A stretch of DNA of 32,850 nucleotides from Novosphingobium sp. (GTDB taxonomy: Bacteria; Pseudomonadota; Alphaproteobacteria; Sphingomonadales; Sphingomonadaceae): contig JAHFPT010000043.1 of assembly GCA_023266625.1 (NCBI GenBank), positions 1 through 32,850 on the forward strand, read 5' to 3'. Of this stretch, positions 24,829-32,099 are shown in pieces; position 1 is the first letter of the stretch; each line of letters opens with the position of its first letter. Position numbers and translations under genes: made by a program. The notes under the pieces are model-generated. The model ran no database searches, had not been told where the DNA came from, and saw only the letters and a program-made list of their open reading frames with translations.

Positions 24829-24847
24829 TGTTGCAACAGTTGCAACA
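24829..24847. promoter_or_regulatory. Candidate antitoxin operator: tandem palindromes
   Basis: TGTTGCAACA (24829-24838) is a perfect palindrome; the core GTTGCAAC recurs at 24839-24846, nine bases after the first core. The pair lies 15 bp before the antitoxin ATG. Phd/VapB-type antitoxins bind such short palindromes in their own promoter, so this is the probable autoregulatory site. Confidence 0.65.
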
Positions 24848-24918
24848 TATGAAATTGCACACCGCCCTGCAAGCGTTTTTCCTTGCATTCGGAGCAGCCG
24901 TCCGGCTTCCACGGGCGC

Positions 24919-25650
24919 ATGAACCTGTTCCACGTCAGCGACTTGCATTTTGGCGAGGAGGATCGCGCCGCGCTGGACTGGTTTGCCGGCGAAGTGGCGG
25001 CGCAGGGCCCCGATGTGCTGATCTGCACCGGCGATCTCACCATGCGCGGCAGAACCCGCGAATTTGCCGCAGCGGCGGAGTGGCTGGGAGGCTTGGGTGT
25101 GCCGGTGAGCATCGCGGCGGGCAATCATGACATGCCCTATTACTGGGAGATGCTCACCCGGCTGCGGCGGCCCTTTGATCGCTACAATGCGATGCGGGCT
25201 GCGGTGCACAGCGATCTGGCGGTGGACGGCGTGGCGCTGGTGCCGCTCCAGACGGTCGCTCCGGCGCAGTGGCGGCTGAACTGGTCGAAGGGCTGTGTCA
25301 AGCCGGGAGACCTGTCGGCGGCGCTGGCGGGCCTTGCCGGAGCGAATGGTGCCGGGCTGCGCCTGGTCGCCTGCCACCATCCGCTGGTGGATGCGGATAC
25401 CGAGGGCACCGGTTCGACCCGTGGCGGCAAGCAGGCATTGGCGGCATTGGCGCGGGCCGGAGCGCATGCGGTGCTGTCGGGGCATGTCCATGATGCCTTC
25501 GATCTGAGAGTTGAGACCGAGGGCGGGCCGATTCGCCTGATCGGCGCTGGGACTCTGTCTCAGCGGCTACGCGCGACCCGGCCGAGCTACAACCGGTTGG
25601 AGTGGTCGGCTGAGGCCGGACTAAAAGTAGCTGCTCAGACAATGGCCTGA
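24919..25650 (+). CDS. Calcineurin-like metallophosphoesterase
   Basis: A 243-aa metal-dependent phosphoesterase. The five family motifs are present in order: SDLHFG (7-12), GDLT (about 43-46), GNHD (about 74-77), CHHPL (about 154-158) and GHVHD (about 193-197). No signal peptide, so cytoplasmic. The substrate is unknown; cAMP phosphodiesterase-like and UDP-diacylglucosamine hydrolase-like members share this fold. The start MNLFHVSDLHFG at 24919 is set by the family beginning. A hairpin with a T-rich tail follows the stop codon. Confidence 0.92.
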   Translation: MNLFHVSDLHFGEEDRAALDWFAGEVAAQGPDVLICTGDLTMRGRTREFAAAAEWLGGLGVPVSIAAGNHDMPYYWEMLTRLRRPFDRYNAMRAAVHSDLAVDGVALVPLQTVAPAQWRLNWSKGCVKPGDLSAALAGLAGANGAGLRLVACHHPLVDADTEGTGSTRGGKQALAALARAGAHAVLSGHVHDAFDLRVETEGGPIRLIGAGTLSQRLRATRPSYNRLEWSAEAGLKVAAQTMA

Positions 25651-25655
25651 ATCGA

Positions 25656-25680
25656 AAAGGGCGGCCCGCCCTTTGTTTGT
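25656..25680. terminator. Bidirectional rho-independent terminator
   Basis: A perfect 8-bp stem AAAGGGCG (25656-25663), loop GCC, CGCCCTTT (25667-25674), followed by GTTTGT on the plus strand and TTTT on the minus strand side. It follows the metallophosphoesterase stop at once and also ends the minus-strand rplM-rpsI-island transcript. Confidence 0.8.
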
Positions 25681-25696
25681 GATCGGGAGTACCGAA

Positions 25697-26097
25697 TCAG
25701 CGCTTGGTGAACTGGAAGCTCTTGCGCTCGGCGACGCGGGGATCCTTTTGAGAATGATTACTGACTTCACAAAGTGATACGGCGCAGGTTAGAATTTCAA
25801 AAGTGCCTGTGCGATACCGCTTTTGACTGCACCGGTCGGGCAATATTGCTCTCCCCCTTTAACGAGGCACACTATGTCATATCGCCGCAGGAGAGCCACA
25901 TATCGGAACGGCGCTAAATTGCTGATTTGCGGTGACCTGTGACGGGAGTACCTACCGCATTCCTGCCCATTTATGACGAGCTTGCCAGAACCATTCTTTA
26001 TCCAAACGCGAGCTACAACTCCATGGTCACGACCGACGCCAAAGGCGCGTGCCCTTTTCAGGGAGAGTGCACGAGAGGTAGCATGCGATGCACGACC
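25697..26097 (-). pseudogene. Decayed second copy of rpsI (S9)
   Basis: This stretch matches the S9 domain of the intact rpsI at 26842-27393 but is broken. It contains recognisable pieces in different frames: VVARVWIKNGSGKLVINGQ, then a scrambled segment, then YDIVCLVKGG, TGAVKSGIAQALLKF followed by TAA at 25789-25791. The C-terminal piece DPRVAERKSFQFTKR with TGA at 25697-25699 lies in another frame and misses about 25 bp found in rpsI. The last 33 bp (25695-25727) match the rpsI end except for three bases. Its first half is translated as the C-terminus of the gene at 25789-26319. Confidence 0.85.
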
Positions 26098-26319
26098 ACT
26101 AAAATAATCATTCGTCAATTTTGGTAAATGGGTCGCAATCTGTTCAAAAAAAGGAAATTCTTTTTCATGCTTCAATGCTGCTGCAATCAGTTTTCGGACA
26201 GCAACAATTTCAGATTGAGTGGGAAGTGGCTCAGAATTATCGACCCTAACTGCTCCAATAGGATCAAGTAGCCTTGAAGCGGCCAGTTGAGAATCTTGCG
26301 ATTTTGAGTCTTCAGTCAT
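25789..26319 (-). CDS. Chimeric protein: unknown N-terminus fused to S9 remnant (possible ART partner)
   Basis: A 176-aa ORF starting at ATG 26319, which overlaps the end of the ADP-ribosyltransferase-like gene by eight bases (ATGACTGA), the arrangement of translationally coupled toxin-immunity or toxin-antitoxin genes. Residues 1 to about 74 are of unknown family, polar and helical in character. Residues about 75-176 read into the decayed rpsI copy. The natural end of the partner may have been lost when it ran into the rpsI remnant. It could be an immunity protein, or the whole may be non-functional. GC content is low. Confidence 0.6.
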   Translation of the reverse strand: MTEDSKSQDSQLAASRLLDPIGAVRVDNSEPLPTQSEIVAVRKLIAAALKHEKEFPFFEQIATHLPKLTNDYFSGRASHATSRALSLKRARAFGVGRDHGVVARVWIKNGSGKLVINGQECGRYSRHRSPQISNLAPFRYVALLRRYDIVCLVKGGEQYCPTGAVKSGIAQALLKF

Positions 26320-26797
26320 CGTTAACAATCTTCGCCAATACAAACGGTTTGCGGTCGAGCTCACTCAATAGGCGGAAGGCGGTGCCGCGAGGTAAAAGCA
26401 ATTCCTCTTCTAGAGGGTCGGAAGAGTATGGCACCATGTTGAAAACTTTAGAACCTCTGGGGATTGCCAATTGAAGCAGTATCCCTGGACCTTGCAAAAC
26501 ACTAAACCTTCTACCTACTTTCTCACTCATAGTCACGCTTAAATAGGCGTCAGGAGTGATAATTGAGCCAAAACGAGCATTTTGGTATCTCCATTCTAGT
26601 AGCTCCAAAGGCCCAACGCCTCTATATGCAACTAAATCGGACACTAGTCTTGATTCATCGATAATCTGATCGAGCAGCTCGACATCGGTCCTAAGTTGGT
26701 CAGAACCAGGTTCCAAGTCTCGAAGATAATCATTAATTAACCGATAACCGCCTTGCGAAAATCGATCCAGCAAGTGAAATTTTTCGCGAGCCCCCAT
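26312..26797 (-). CDS. ADP-ribosyltransferase (ART exoenzyme fold)-like protein
   Basis: A 161-aa protein that I read as a single R-S-E-class ART domain. Elements in order: GGYRLINDYLR (16-26), AYRGV with Arg59, AYLSVTMSE with Ser87 (SVT where STS is usual), IPRGSKVF (112-119), and LEEELLLPRGTAFRL with the Glu130-x-Glu132 pair and PRG (136-138), which matches the ARTT loop of mono-ADP-ribosylating toxins. No secretion signal or delivery domain. It starts 45 bp after rpsI, same strand. GC is about 44% on hand-counted lines, far below the surroundings. No good ribosome site is seen before the ATG at 26797. Target unknown. Confidence 0.78.
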   Translation of the reverse strand: MGAREKFHLLDRFSQGGYRLINDYLRDLEPGSDQLRTDVELLDQIIDESRLVSDLVAYRGVGPLELLEWRYQNARFGSIITPDAYLSVTMSEKVGRRFSVLQGPGILLQLAIPRGSKVFNMVPYSSDPLEEELLLPRGTAFRLLSELDRKPFVLAKIVNDD

Positions 26798-26841
26798 GGG
26801 GCACTGATGCCGCCCCTCGGTTCAATTCGCAACGGGGAAAA

Positions 26842-27393
26842 TCAGCGCTTCGAGAACTGGAAGCTCTTGCGCGCCTTGGCCTTGCCGTATTTCTTGCGCT
26901 CGACCACGCGGCTGTCGCGGGTGAGGAAGCCGGCGGACTTTACCGAGCTGCGCAGCAGCGGCTCGAACTTCGACAGCGCCTGGGCGATGCCGTGCTTGAC
27001 CGCGCCGGCCTGGCCGGAAAGCCCGCCGCCCTTGACGGTGCAGACGACGTCATATTGCCCGGTGCGCTCGGACACATCGAACACCTGGTTGATCACCAGG
27101 CGCAATGTCGGACGGGCGAAATAGACTTCCTGATCGCGGCCATTGACCGTGATCTTGCCCGAGCCGGGCTTGATCCAGACGCGGGCAACCGCGTCCTTGC
27201 GGCGGCCGGTGGCATAGGCGCGGCCCTGGGCATCGACTTCCTTGTCGCGGATCGGGGCGACCGGTCCGGTGCGCACGGGCGGCGCGGCAGGTGCTTCGTC
27301 GGCGGGGGCGGCAACGACCGGGTCGCGGGCAGCAAGCGCGCCGAGGTCGGCGAGATCGGTGACAGTATTGGTGTTTGAAGTCTCTGGCATCAT
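26842..27393 (-). CDS. rpsI: Ribosomal protein S9 (uS9)
   Basis: A 183-aa small-subunit protein whose C-terminal tail reaches the P-site tRNA. An Ala/Pro-rich N-terminal extension (about residues 1-50), usual in sphingomonads, precedes the S9 domain (about 53-183) with [19 protein letters not shown] and the terminal KSFQFSKR (normal bacterial tails end in KR). The ATG at 27393 overlaps the rplM stop; a second ATG follows at 27390. A decayed paralogue lies 0.75 kb downstream, separated by the ART-like gene. Confidence 0.97.
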   Translation of the reverse strand: MMPETSNTNTVTDLADLGALAARDPVVAAPADEAPAAPPVRTGPVAPIRDKEVDAQGRAYATGRRKDAVARVWIKPGSGKITVNGRDQEVYFARPTLRLVINQVFDVSERTGQYDVVCTVKGGGLSGQAGAVKHGIAQALSKFEPLLRSSVKSAGFLTRDSRVVERKKYGKAKARKSFQFSKR

Positions 27394-27869
27394 GCGCCCA
27401 CCTTGTTCTTGCGATTCATCGAAGCGACGTCGAGCGGCTGGGGCTGGGTGCCCGCATGCGGATGCTCACTACCGGTGTAGAGATGCAGCGCGCGCATCTG
27501 GTCGCGCCCGAGCGGGCCGCGCGGGATCATGCGTTCAACCGCCTTTTCGAGTACGCGCTCCGGGAAGCGGCCATCGAGCACCTTGCCCGCGGTTACTTCC
27601 TTGAGGCCGCCGATATAGCCGGTGTGCTTGTAATAGATCTTCTGCTTGAGCTTGTTGCCGGTCAGCCGCACCTTTTCGGCGTTGATCACGACGACATGAT
27701 CGCCGCAATCGACATGCGGGGTGAAGCTCGGCTTGTGCTTGCCGCGCAGCCGGTTGGCGATGATCACCGCAAGGCGGCCAACCACCAGGCCATCGGCATC
27801 GATCAGATGCCATTTCTTTTCGACTTCGGCCGGTTTGATCGACCGTGTCTGGGTGCTGAGTGCCTTCAT
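27390..27869 (-). CDS. rplM: Ribosomal protein L13 (uL13)
   Basis: A 159-aa large-subunit protein. [17 protein letters not shown] (about 18-34) and the signature [27 protein letters not shown] (split, about 61-86) are diagnostic. GAAGGA lies before the ATG at 27869; the longer frame to 28046 is not conserved. It heads the rplM-rpsI operon. The operon promoter should lie in the 120 bp between it and the hairpin at 27992-28017. Confidence 0.97.
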   Translation of the reverse strand: MKALSTQTRSIKPAEVEKKWHLIDADGLVVGRLAVIIANRLRGKHKPSFTPHVDCGDHVVVINAEKVRLTGNKLKQKIYYKHTGYIGGLKEVTAGKVLDGRFPERVLEKAVERMIPRGPLGRDQMRALHLYTGSEHPHAGTQPQPLDVASMNRKNKVGA

Positions 27870-27991
27870 GGCAGGTCTTGGTCCTTCATGATTCGCATTA
27901 ATGATTCGCACCGGCGCGCCACTGGGCTGCCGCCGGGAAGCGTTGCCATTTGCCGCGAATGCTGGATAAGTCAAGCTAATCTGCGCTTTTG

Positions 27992-28017
27992 CCGAGAGGT
28001 AAAATATTACCTCTCGG
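27992..28017. terminator. Perfect 11-bp hairpin overlapping a stop codon
   Basis: CCGAGAGGTAA (27992-28002), loop AATA, TTACCTCTCGG (28007-28017). The stop codon of the minus-strand gene at 28007-28750 is the first three bases of the right arm. No T run follows on the minus strand, so it is only a probable terminator or an mRNA 3'-end stabiliser separating this gene from rplM. Confidence 0.55.
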
Positions 28018-28750
28018 TTCCTTGAGGGGTCTGGCTGAGCTGCCATTGTTCGCGGGTGATGCGGGTGTCGCCTGCCATTTCGGTGGTCACCACCCGGTCG
28101 AGCAGGGCGAGCTGGCCGCCGCTACTGGCCCCGCGCGCCTCGATTTCGACTGTGACGTGGCCCTCGCCGCCGCCGGGCAAGGCAATGCTGCGCGTCTCGC
28201 TGCGCTTGCCGGGAGCGGGATGGAAAATATCGGCTGGCCACTGGCTGCGCGCGGCGCGGCTGCGCAATTGCTTCACGAAGGCCTGGGCCTGCAGCATGTC
28301 GAGCGCGGGCAGACCGGAGCCGCCGATGGTCTCCGCTGCGATCACCGCCGCCCGGTCGAGCGAGCCATCGGGCTGGACCATGCCGCCGCCGACGATCATC
28401 CCCCGGGCGTCGAGCAGGATCGGGAACATGCCATTGTCGGGCCGGAGCCGCTCGATCTCGGCAAGCGCGGCCAGCGAGGGCGGGGCATCGGCTATGGCTT
28501 CGACCAGATTGCCCTCGACCCGGTAACCCGCGCCGTCGCGGATGATCCGCACGGCATAGCTGCGCCTTGTGACCACGGCCTTGCCGTCGGGCAGCGGACG
28601 ATGCAGCGTGCGGGTCAACAGCAATTGCGCTTGCGGCGGCGCGAAGGCGGCGGGCGGAGATGCTGCCCCAGCTCCGGGGACGGCCAAGGCCGCCATGACC
28701 AGCATGGCCGAACTGCCACAGAGCCAGACAGACCTGTTCTTGCCCGCCAT
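28007..28750 (-). CDS. Secreted protein, unknown function (247 aa)
   Basis: A Sec signal (about residues 1-29, with [17 protein letters not shown]) and a mature part with no recognisable named domain, containing [17 protein letters not shown] and [20 protein letters not shown]. Likely periplasmic. AGAGGAAG precedes the ATG at 28750. It lies 89 bp downstream of ctaA on the same strand. I do not recognise a family; no catalytic motif is obvious. Confidence 0.8.
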   Translation of the reverse strand: MAGKNRSVWLCGSSAMLVMAALAVPGAGAASPPAAFAPPQAQLLLTRTLHRPLPDGKAVVTRRSYAVRIIRDGAGYRVEGNLVEAIADAPPSLAALAEIERLRPDNGMFPILLDARGMIVGGGMVQPDGSLDRAAVIAAETIGGSGLPALDMLQAQAFVKQLRSRAARSQWPADIFHPAPGKRSETRSIALPGGGEGHVTVEIEARGASSGGQLALLDRVVTTEMAGDTRITREQWQLSQTPQGTER

Positions 28751-28839
28751 TCCGGCTTCCTCTGCAACGCCCCTGTGCAATCCCGACAGCGATCGGGAAC
28801 AGACCCGAGGCGATATTGACGCAGGCAATCTGCCGTTCG

Positions 28840-29889
28840 TCAAGCCATGTCTTGGCCCACGCGCAGCATACCCAGCCGATGCGCACCCCAGACTGTGGCG
28901 GCGAGCAGCAGCGCTCCGGTTAGCTGATGTAGCACCGCCAGCCACAGGGCGACCCCGCTCATCGCGGTGGCAATGCCGAGCAACAGCTGGGTGCCGAAGG
29001 CGGCATGGATGGCAATCGAGACTCTCCGCAGCCCAGCCTGGCGCAAGCGCCGCGCCATGACCACCAGCGCTGCTGCTGCTGCCCATGCCCACCAGCGATG
29101 GATGAAATGGACCAGAAATGGATCACTCACCAGAGCATGGCCCAGGCCCCCCGACCAGTCGATCCCGGCGGGAAAGAGCTTGCCCTGCATCAACGGCCAG
29201 TCCGGCGCGAGATGACCGGCGCGCAGCCCGGCCATCAGCGCCCCATAGATCAACTGGATGGCAAGCATGGCGAGCACCACGGCCGAAAACCGGGTCAGCC
29301 GCGCGGGTCCCTGGTTCCTTGCCAGCGCGCGAAGATCGAGCGCAGTCCAGACCAGCGCGCCCAATGTCACCAGCGCCACCATAAGATGCGTCGCCAGCCG
29401 CAAATGGCTGACCTTGACGTCCTGGCTGAGCCCTGAGCTGACCATCCACCAGCCGACTACGCCCTGCATGCCGCCCAGCGCCAGCAGCAGCAGCAAGCGC
29501 GGCTTGTAGCCCGCCGGGATCTGACGCTTCGCCCAGAACCAGGCGAGCGGCAGGGCGAAGGCGAAACCGATCAGCCTTGCCAGCAGCCGGTGCGCCCATT
29601 CCCAGAAATAGATGAATTTGTAGTCGGCCAGCACCATGCCGGCCGGGCCGTTGACCTGAGTATATTGCGGGATGCGCTGGTAAGCGGCGAATTCGGCCTG
29701 CCACCCCGCCTCGCTGAGCGGCGGGATCGCGCCGGTGACAGGCTTCCATTCGGTGATCGACAGGCCCGATTCGGTCAGCCGGGTGATCCCGCCGATGACG
29801 ACAATCAGCCCGATCAATGCCGCCACCGCCAGCAGCCAGCGGGCAATGGCGAGCGGGGTTCCCCGGCTATCGGATATTATGCCCGTCAT
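28840..29889 (-). CDS. ctaA: CtaA/COX15 heme A synthase
   Basis: A 349-aa inner-membrane protein with eight predicted helices, oxidising haem O to haem A for cytochrome c oxidase. The family beginning is ITRLTESGLSITEWKPVTG (about residues 35-53). The conserved haem-region histidines are visible in EWAHRLLARLIG, SHLRLATHLMVAL, HFIHRWWAW and VLHQLTGALLL. The ATG at 29889 (MTGIISDSRG) is used; 12 further upstream residues to 29925 are not family-like. It is divergent from the MerC-domain gene across about 90 bp. Confidence 0.95.
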   Translation of the reverse strand: MTGIISDSRGTPLAIARWLLAVAALIGLIVVIGGITRLTESGLSITEWKPVTGAIPPLSEAGWQAEFAAYQRIPQYTQVNGPAGMVLADYKFIYFWEWAHRLLARLIGFAFALPLAWFWAKRQIPAGYKPRLLLLLALGGMQGVVGWWMVSSGLSQDVKVSHLRLATHLMVALVTLGALVWTALDLRALARNQGPARLTRFSAVVLAMLAIQLIYGALMAGLRAGHLAPDWPLMQGKLFPAGIDWSGGLGHALVSDPFLVHFIHRWWAWAAAAALVVMARRLRQAGLRRVSIAIHAAFGTQLLLGIATAMSGVALWLAVLHQLTGALLLAATVWGAHRLGMLRVGQDMA

Positions 29890-29950
29890 TGCGAAGCCCC
29901 TGCGCCGGAGTGCGGAGATTTTCAAGCGTCACCGGGCAGGCCCTTGCATG

Positions 29951-29967
29951 ATGTTACAACATTACAT
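29951..29967. promoter_or_regulatory. Zur-box-like operator
   Basis: ATGTTACAACATTACAT matches the core of the Zur consensus ATGTTATAATATAACAT at 14 of 17 positions. It overlaps a possible earlier ATG of the MerC-domain gene and lies 13 bp before the ATG chosen (29981), in the gap divergent from ctaA. If real, zinc would control the MerC gene and possibly thiSG. The consensus is recalled mainly from gammaproteobacteria. Confidence 0.45.
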
Positions 29968-29980
29968 AGACTGGGCTGCA

Positions 29981-30352
29981 ATGCGCGATGCCATACTCTC
30001 GATTCGTGACCGGCTGGACGGGGTGGGCATCATGCTCTCGGGCCTCTGCGCGGTGCATTGCGTGCTGGGGATTATGCTGGTCTCGGTGCTTGGCCTCGGC
30101 GGCGAGGCCTTGCTGGCACCGTCAATCCACCGGACCGGGCTCGCGCTGGCCGTCGGTGTCGGGATTGTTACCCTGGGTCTGGGCGCGTTGCGGCATGGTC
30201 AGTTGCTGCCGCTTGGTATTGGCGGCTGCGGCATCGCGCTGATGGCTGGCGGGTTGGCGGTCGATCACGGCTCGGCTGAGGCGTTTCTGACCATCGCAGG
30301 TGTCGCATTGGTCGCCACCGCGCATATCCGGAACTTGCGTCACGCCGTCTGA
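29981..30352 (+). CDS. MerC-domain membrane protein
   Basis: A protein of about 123 aa with four hydrophobic helices. The first helix holds the family motif LSGLCAVHC (about residues 19-27), the cysteine pair region of MerC mercuric/metal-transport proteins. Inner membrane. ATGs at 29948 and 29951 are also in frame, but they sit within or touch a palindromic Zur-box-like site, so 29981 is preferred. The thiS-thiG fusion gene follows after 18 bp and is likely co-transcribed. A metal such as zinc is the probable ligand. Confidence 0.83.
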   Translation: MRDAILSIRDRLDGVGIMLSGLCAVHCVLGIMLVSVLGLGGEALLAPSIHRTGLALAVGVGIVTLGLGALRHGQLLPLGIGGCGIALMAGGLAVDHGSAEAFLTIAGVALVATAHIRNLRHAV

Positions 30353-30370
30353 GCGCTATCTGCGCTTGCT

Positions 30371-31366
30371 ATGGCCTCTGATCTATCCCTCACCGTCAAT
30401 GGCGAACCGCGCCGCATCGCTGCGGGTGCGAGCATCGCCGATCTGGTCCGCAGCCTCGAGCTCAATCCGCAAAAGGTTGCGGTCGAGCGCAATGGTGCAA
30501 TCGCTCCGCGCTCCGCACTGGGCGAAATTCTGCTGGCTGATGGAGATGTGCTGGAAATCGTTCACTTTGTCGGTGGCGGCAATGGGGGCGGTGCAGACGA
30601 TGATAGATGGACGGTGGCCGGGCGGAGCTTCCGCTCGCGGCTGATCGTCGGCACCGGCAAATACAAGGATTTCGCCGAAGACGCGGCTGCCGTCGAAGCC
30701 TCGGGTGCGGAAATCGTCACGGTCGCTGTGCGCCGGGTCAACATTTCCGATCCCAAGGCGCCGATGCTGACCGATTTCATCGATCCGAAGAAATACACCT
30801 ATCTGCCCAACACGGCCGGCTGCTTCACCGCCGACGATGCGATCCGCACTTTGCGGCTGGCGCGCGAGGCGGGGGGCTGGGATCTGGTCAAGCTCGAAGT
30901 GCTGGGCGAAGCGCGCACACTGTACCCGGACATGCGCGAGACGCTGAAGGCCTGCGAAGTTCTGGCCAGGGAGGGCTTCCTCCCGATGGTCTATTGCGTC
31001 GACGATCCGATTGCGACGAAGCAGCTTGAAGAAGCGGGCGCAGTCGCGGTGATGCCGCTGGGCGCGCCGATCGGCTCGGGGCTGGGCATCCAGAACCGGG
31101 TGACGATCCGCCTGATCGTTGAGGGCGCAAATGTACCGGTTCTGGTCGATGCCGGGGTTGGAACGGCTTCGGATGCCGCGGTTGCGATGGAGCTGGGCTG
31201 CGACGGCGTGCTGATGAACACCGCGATTGCCGAAGCCAAAGACCCGATCCGCATGGCCCTGGCGATGAAGCTCGCGGTCGAGGCGGGCAGGCATGCCTAT
31301 CTTGCCGGGCGCATGGGCCTGCGCAAATACGCGGATCCCTCTAGCCCGCTGGCAGGACTGATTTGA
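30371..31366 (+). CDS. thiSG: ThiS-ThiG fusion: sulfur carrier protein and thiazole synthase
   Basis: A 331-aa fusion. Residues 1 to about 68 are a ThiS beta-grasp domain ([20 protein letters not shown], ending [10 protein letters not shown] at 61-70). Residues about 78-331 are ThiG, with the Schiff-base lysine Lys174 in DLVKLEV and the phosphate-binding [15 protein letters not shown]. It makes the thiazole of thiamine. The di-glycine end of ThiS, normally a free C-terminus activated by ThiF, is here internal, followed by NGGGADDD. No TPP-riboswitch-like leader is visible; only 18 bp separate it from the MerC gene. Such fusions occur in this lineage. Confidence 0.94.
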   Translation: MASDLSLTVNGEPRRIAAGASIADLVRSLELNPQKVAVERNGAIAPRSALGEILLADGDVLEIVHFVGGGNGGGADDDRWTVAGRSFRSRLIVGTGKYKDFAEDAAAVEASGAEIVTVAVRRVNISDPKAPMLTDFIDPKKYTYLPNTAGCFTADDAIRTLRLAREAGGWDLVKLEVLGEARTLYPDMRETLKACEVLAREGFLPMVYCVDDPIATKQLEEAGAVAVMPLGAPIGSGLGIQNRVTIRLIVEGANVPVLVDAGVGTASDAAVAMELGCDGVLMNTAIAEAKDPIRMALAMKLAVEAGRHAYLAGRMGLRKYADPSSPLAGLI

Positions 31367-31453
31367 GCATTCGGGTTAACGCGATGCTAACCAAATTCTG
31401 GTGATGTCTGCTTGCCGGGCGGCGATGCTGCGGCAAACAGGGGTTATCGCATC

Positions 31454-31981
31454 ATGTCCACTACCGGCACGGCAACGCTGACCATCGCCGAACTGCGCGA
31501 ATTCGCGGGCTTCACGGCTTGCGAGCAGCGCTATATCAAGCGCAGTCTCGATATCGGCCTCGGCCGCCAGGATGCCTTCAAGCTATGGGCGCGCGATGCG
31601 GCGGAAGTCGCCTCGATTCGCAGCCAGTATGTCGTCTATCAGGAATTGAAGGTGCTGAAGGGCGCGATGCCCGAGGAAACCGGCTTCGAGGGCACCGAAA
31701 GCTTCATCGGCAAGCTGGTCCGCGTCGCCGCCTTCGATCTGGCGCAGGAACGGATCAACAGCTTCTCCGCCTTCCGCTTTCTCTACGAGCGCCTGCTCGG
31801 CCCCGAAGCGCGCCCCTGGCTGCCCAGCGCCTTCTGCGCCGCTGCGGCCCTACCCCAGATTCGCCCGGATCGCCGCAAAGGCCTGCTGCAATCGATCAGC
31901 GAAGCGGCAGCGACCGCTCCGGGCTGGTCGACCCGGGCACCGTGCTTCTATCCGGAATGGGTGGAGAAAGAGGCGGCCTAG
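31454..31981 (+). CDS. Conserved-looking hypothetical protein (175 aa)
   Basis: A soluble helical protein with no recognised domain or catalytic motif. The ATG at 31454 (MSTTGTATLTIAELREFAGF) is preferred over a TTG at 31412. Cysteines and tryptophans are scattered; segments LDIGLGRQDAFKLWARDA and INSFSAFRFLYERLLG look well ordered. Codon use and GC match the host chromosome, so it is a resident gene. It follows thiSG after 87 bp on the same strand. Confidence 0.7.
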   Translation: MSTTGTATLTIAELREFAGFTACEQRYIKRSLDIGLGRQDAFKLWARDAAEVASIRSQYVVYQELKVLKGAMPEETGFEGTESFIGKLVRVAAFDLAQERINSFSAFRFLYERLLGPEARPWLPSAFCAAAALPQIRPDRRKGLLQSISEAAATAPGWSTRAPCFYPEWVEKEAA

Positions 31982-32007
31982 GAAATTTGGCTACGGTTGC
32001 GCGTGGC

Positions 32008-32085
32008 CTTCGACAAGCTCAGGCTGAGCGGGGTTTGGGGTTTTCAAACAGCAAGAATGACCCGCTCATGCTGAGCCTGTCGAAG
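32008..32085. repeat. Dispersed palindromic repeat (REP-like), copy C
   Basis: CTTCGACAAGCTCAG (32008-32022) and CTGAGCCTGTCGAAG (32071-32085) form an inverted pair with one mismatch. A nested pair (GCTGAGCGGGGT... and ...GACCCGCTCATGC) extends the hairpin. The arms are the same words as copies A and B but in outward order. It lies between two convergent genes and may help stop transcription. Confidence 0.82.
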
Positions 32086-32099
32086 CATAGCCACTGACC

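Noticed and set aside
24568..25491. 307-codon minus-strand ORF containing the antitoxin
   Set aside because: The part beyond 24813 runs antisense through the metallophosphoesterase; the true antitoxin start is the ATG at 24813 with a ribosome site.
30353..30370. Possible TPP riboswitch before the thiSG fusion
   Set aside because: Only 18 bp separate it from the MerC gene and no THI-box motif is visible.
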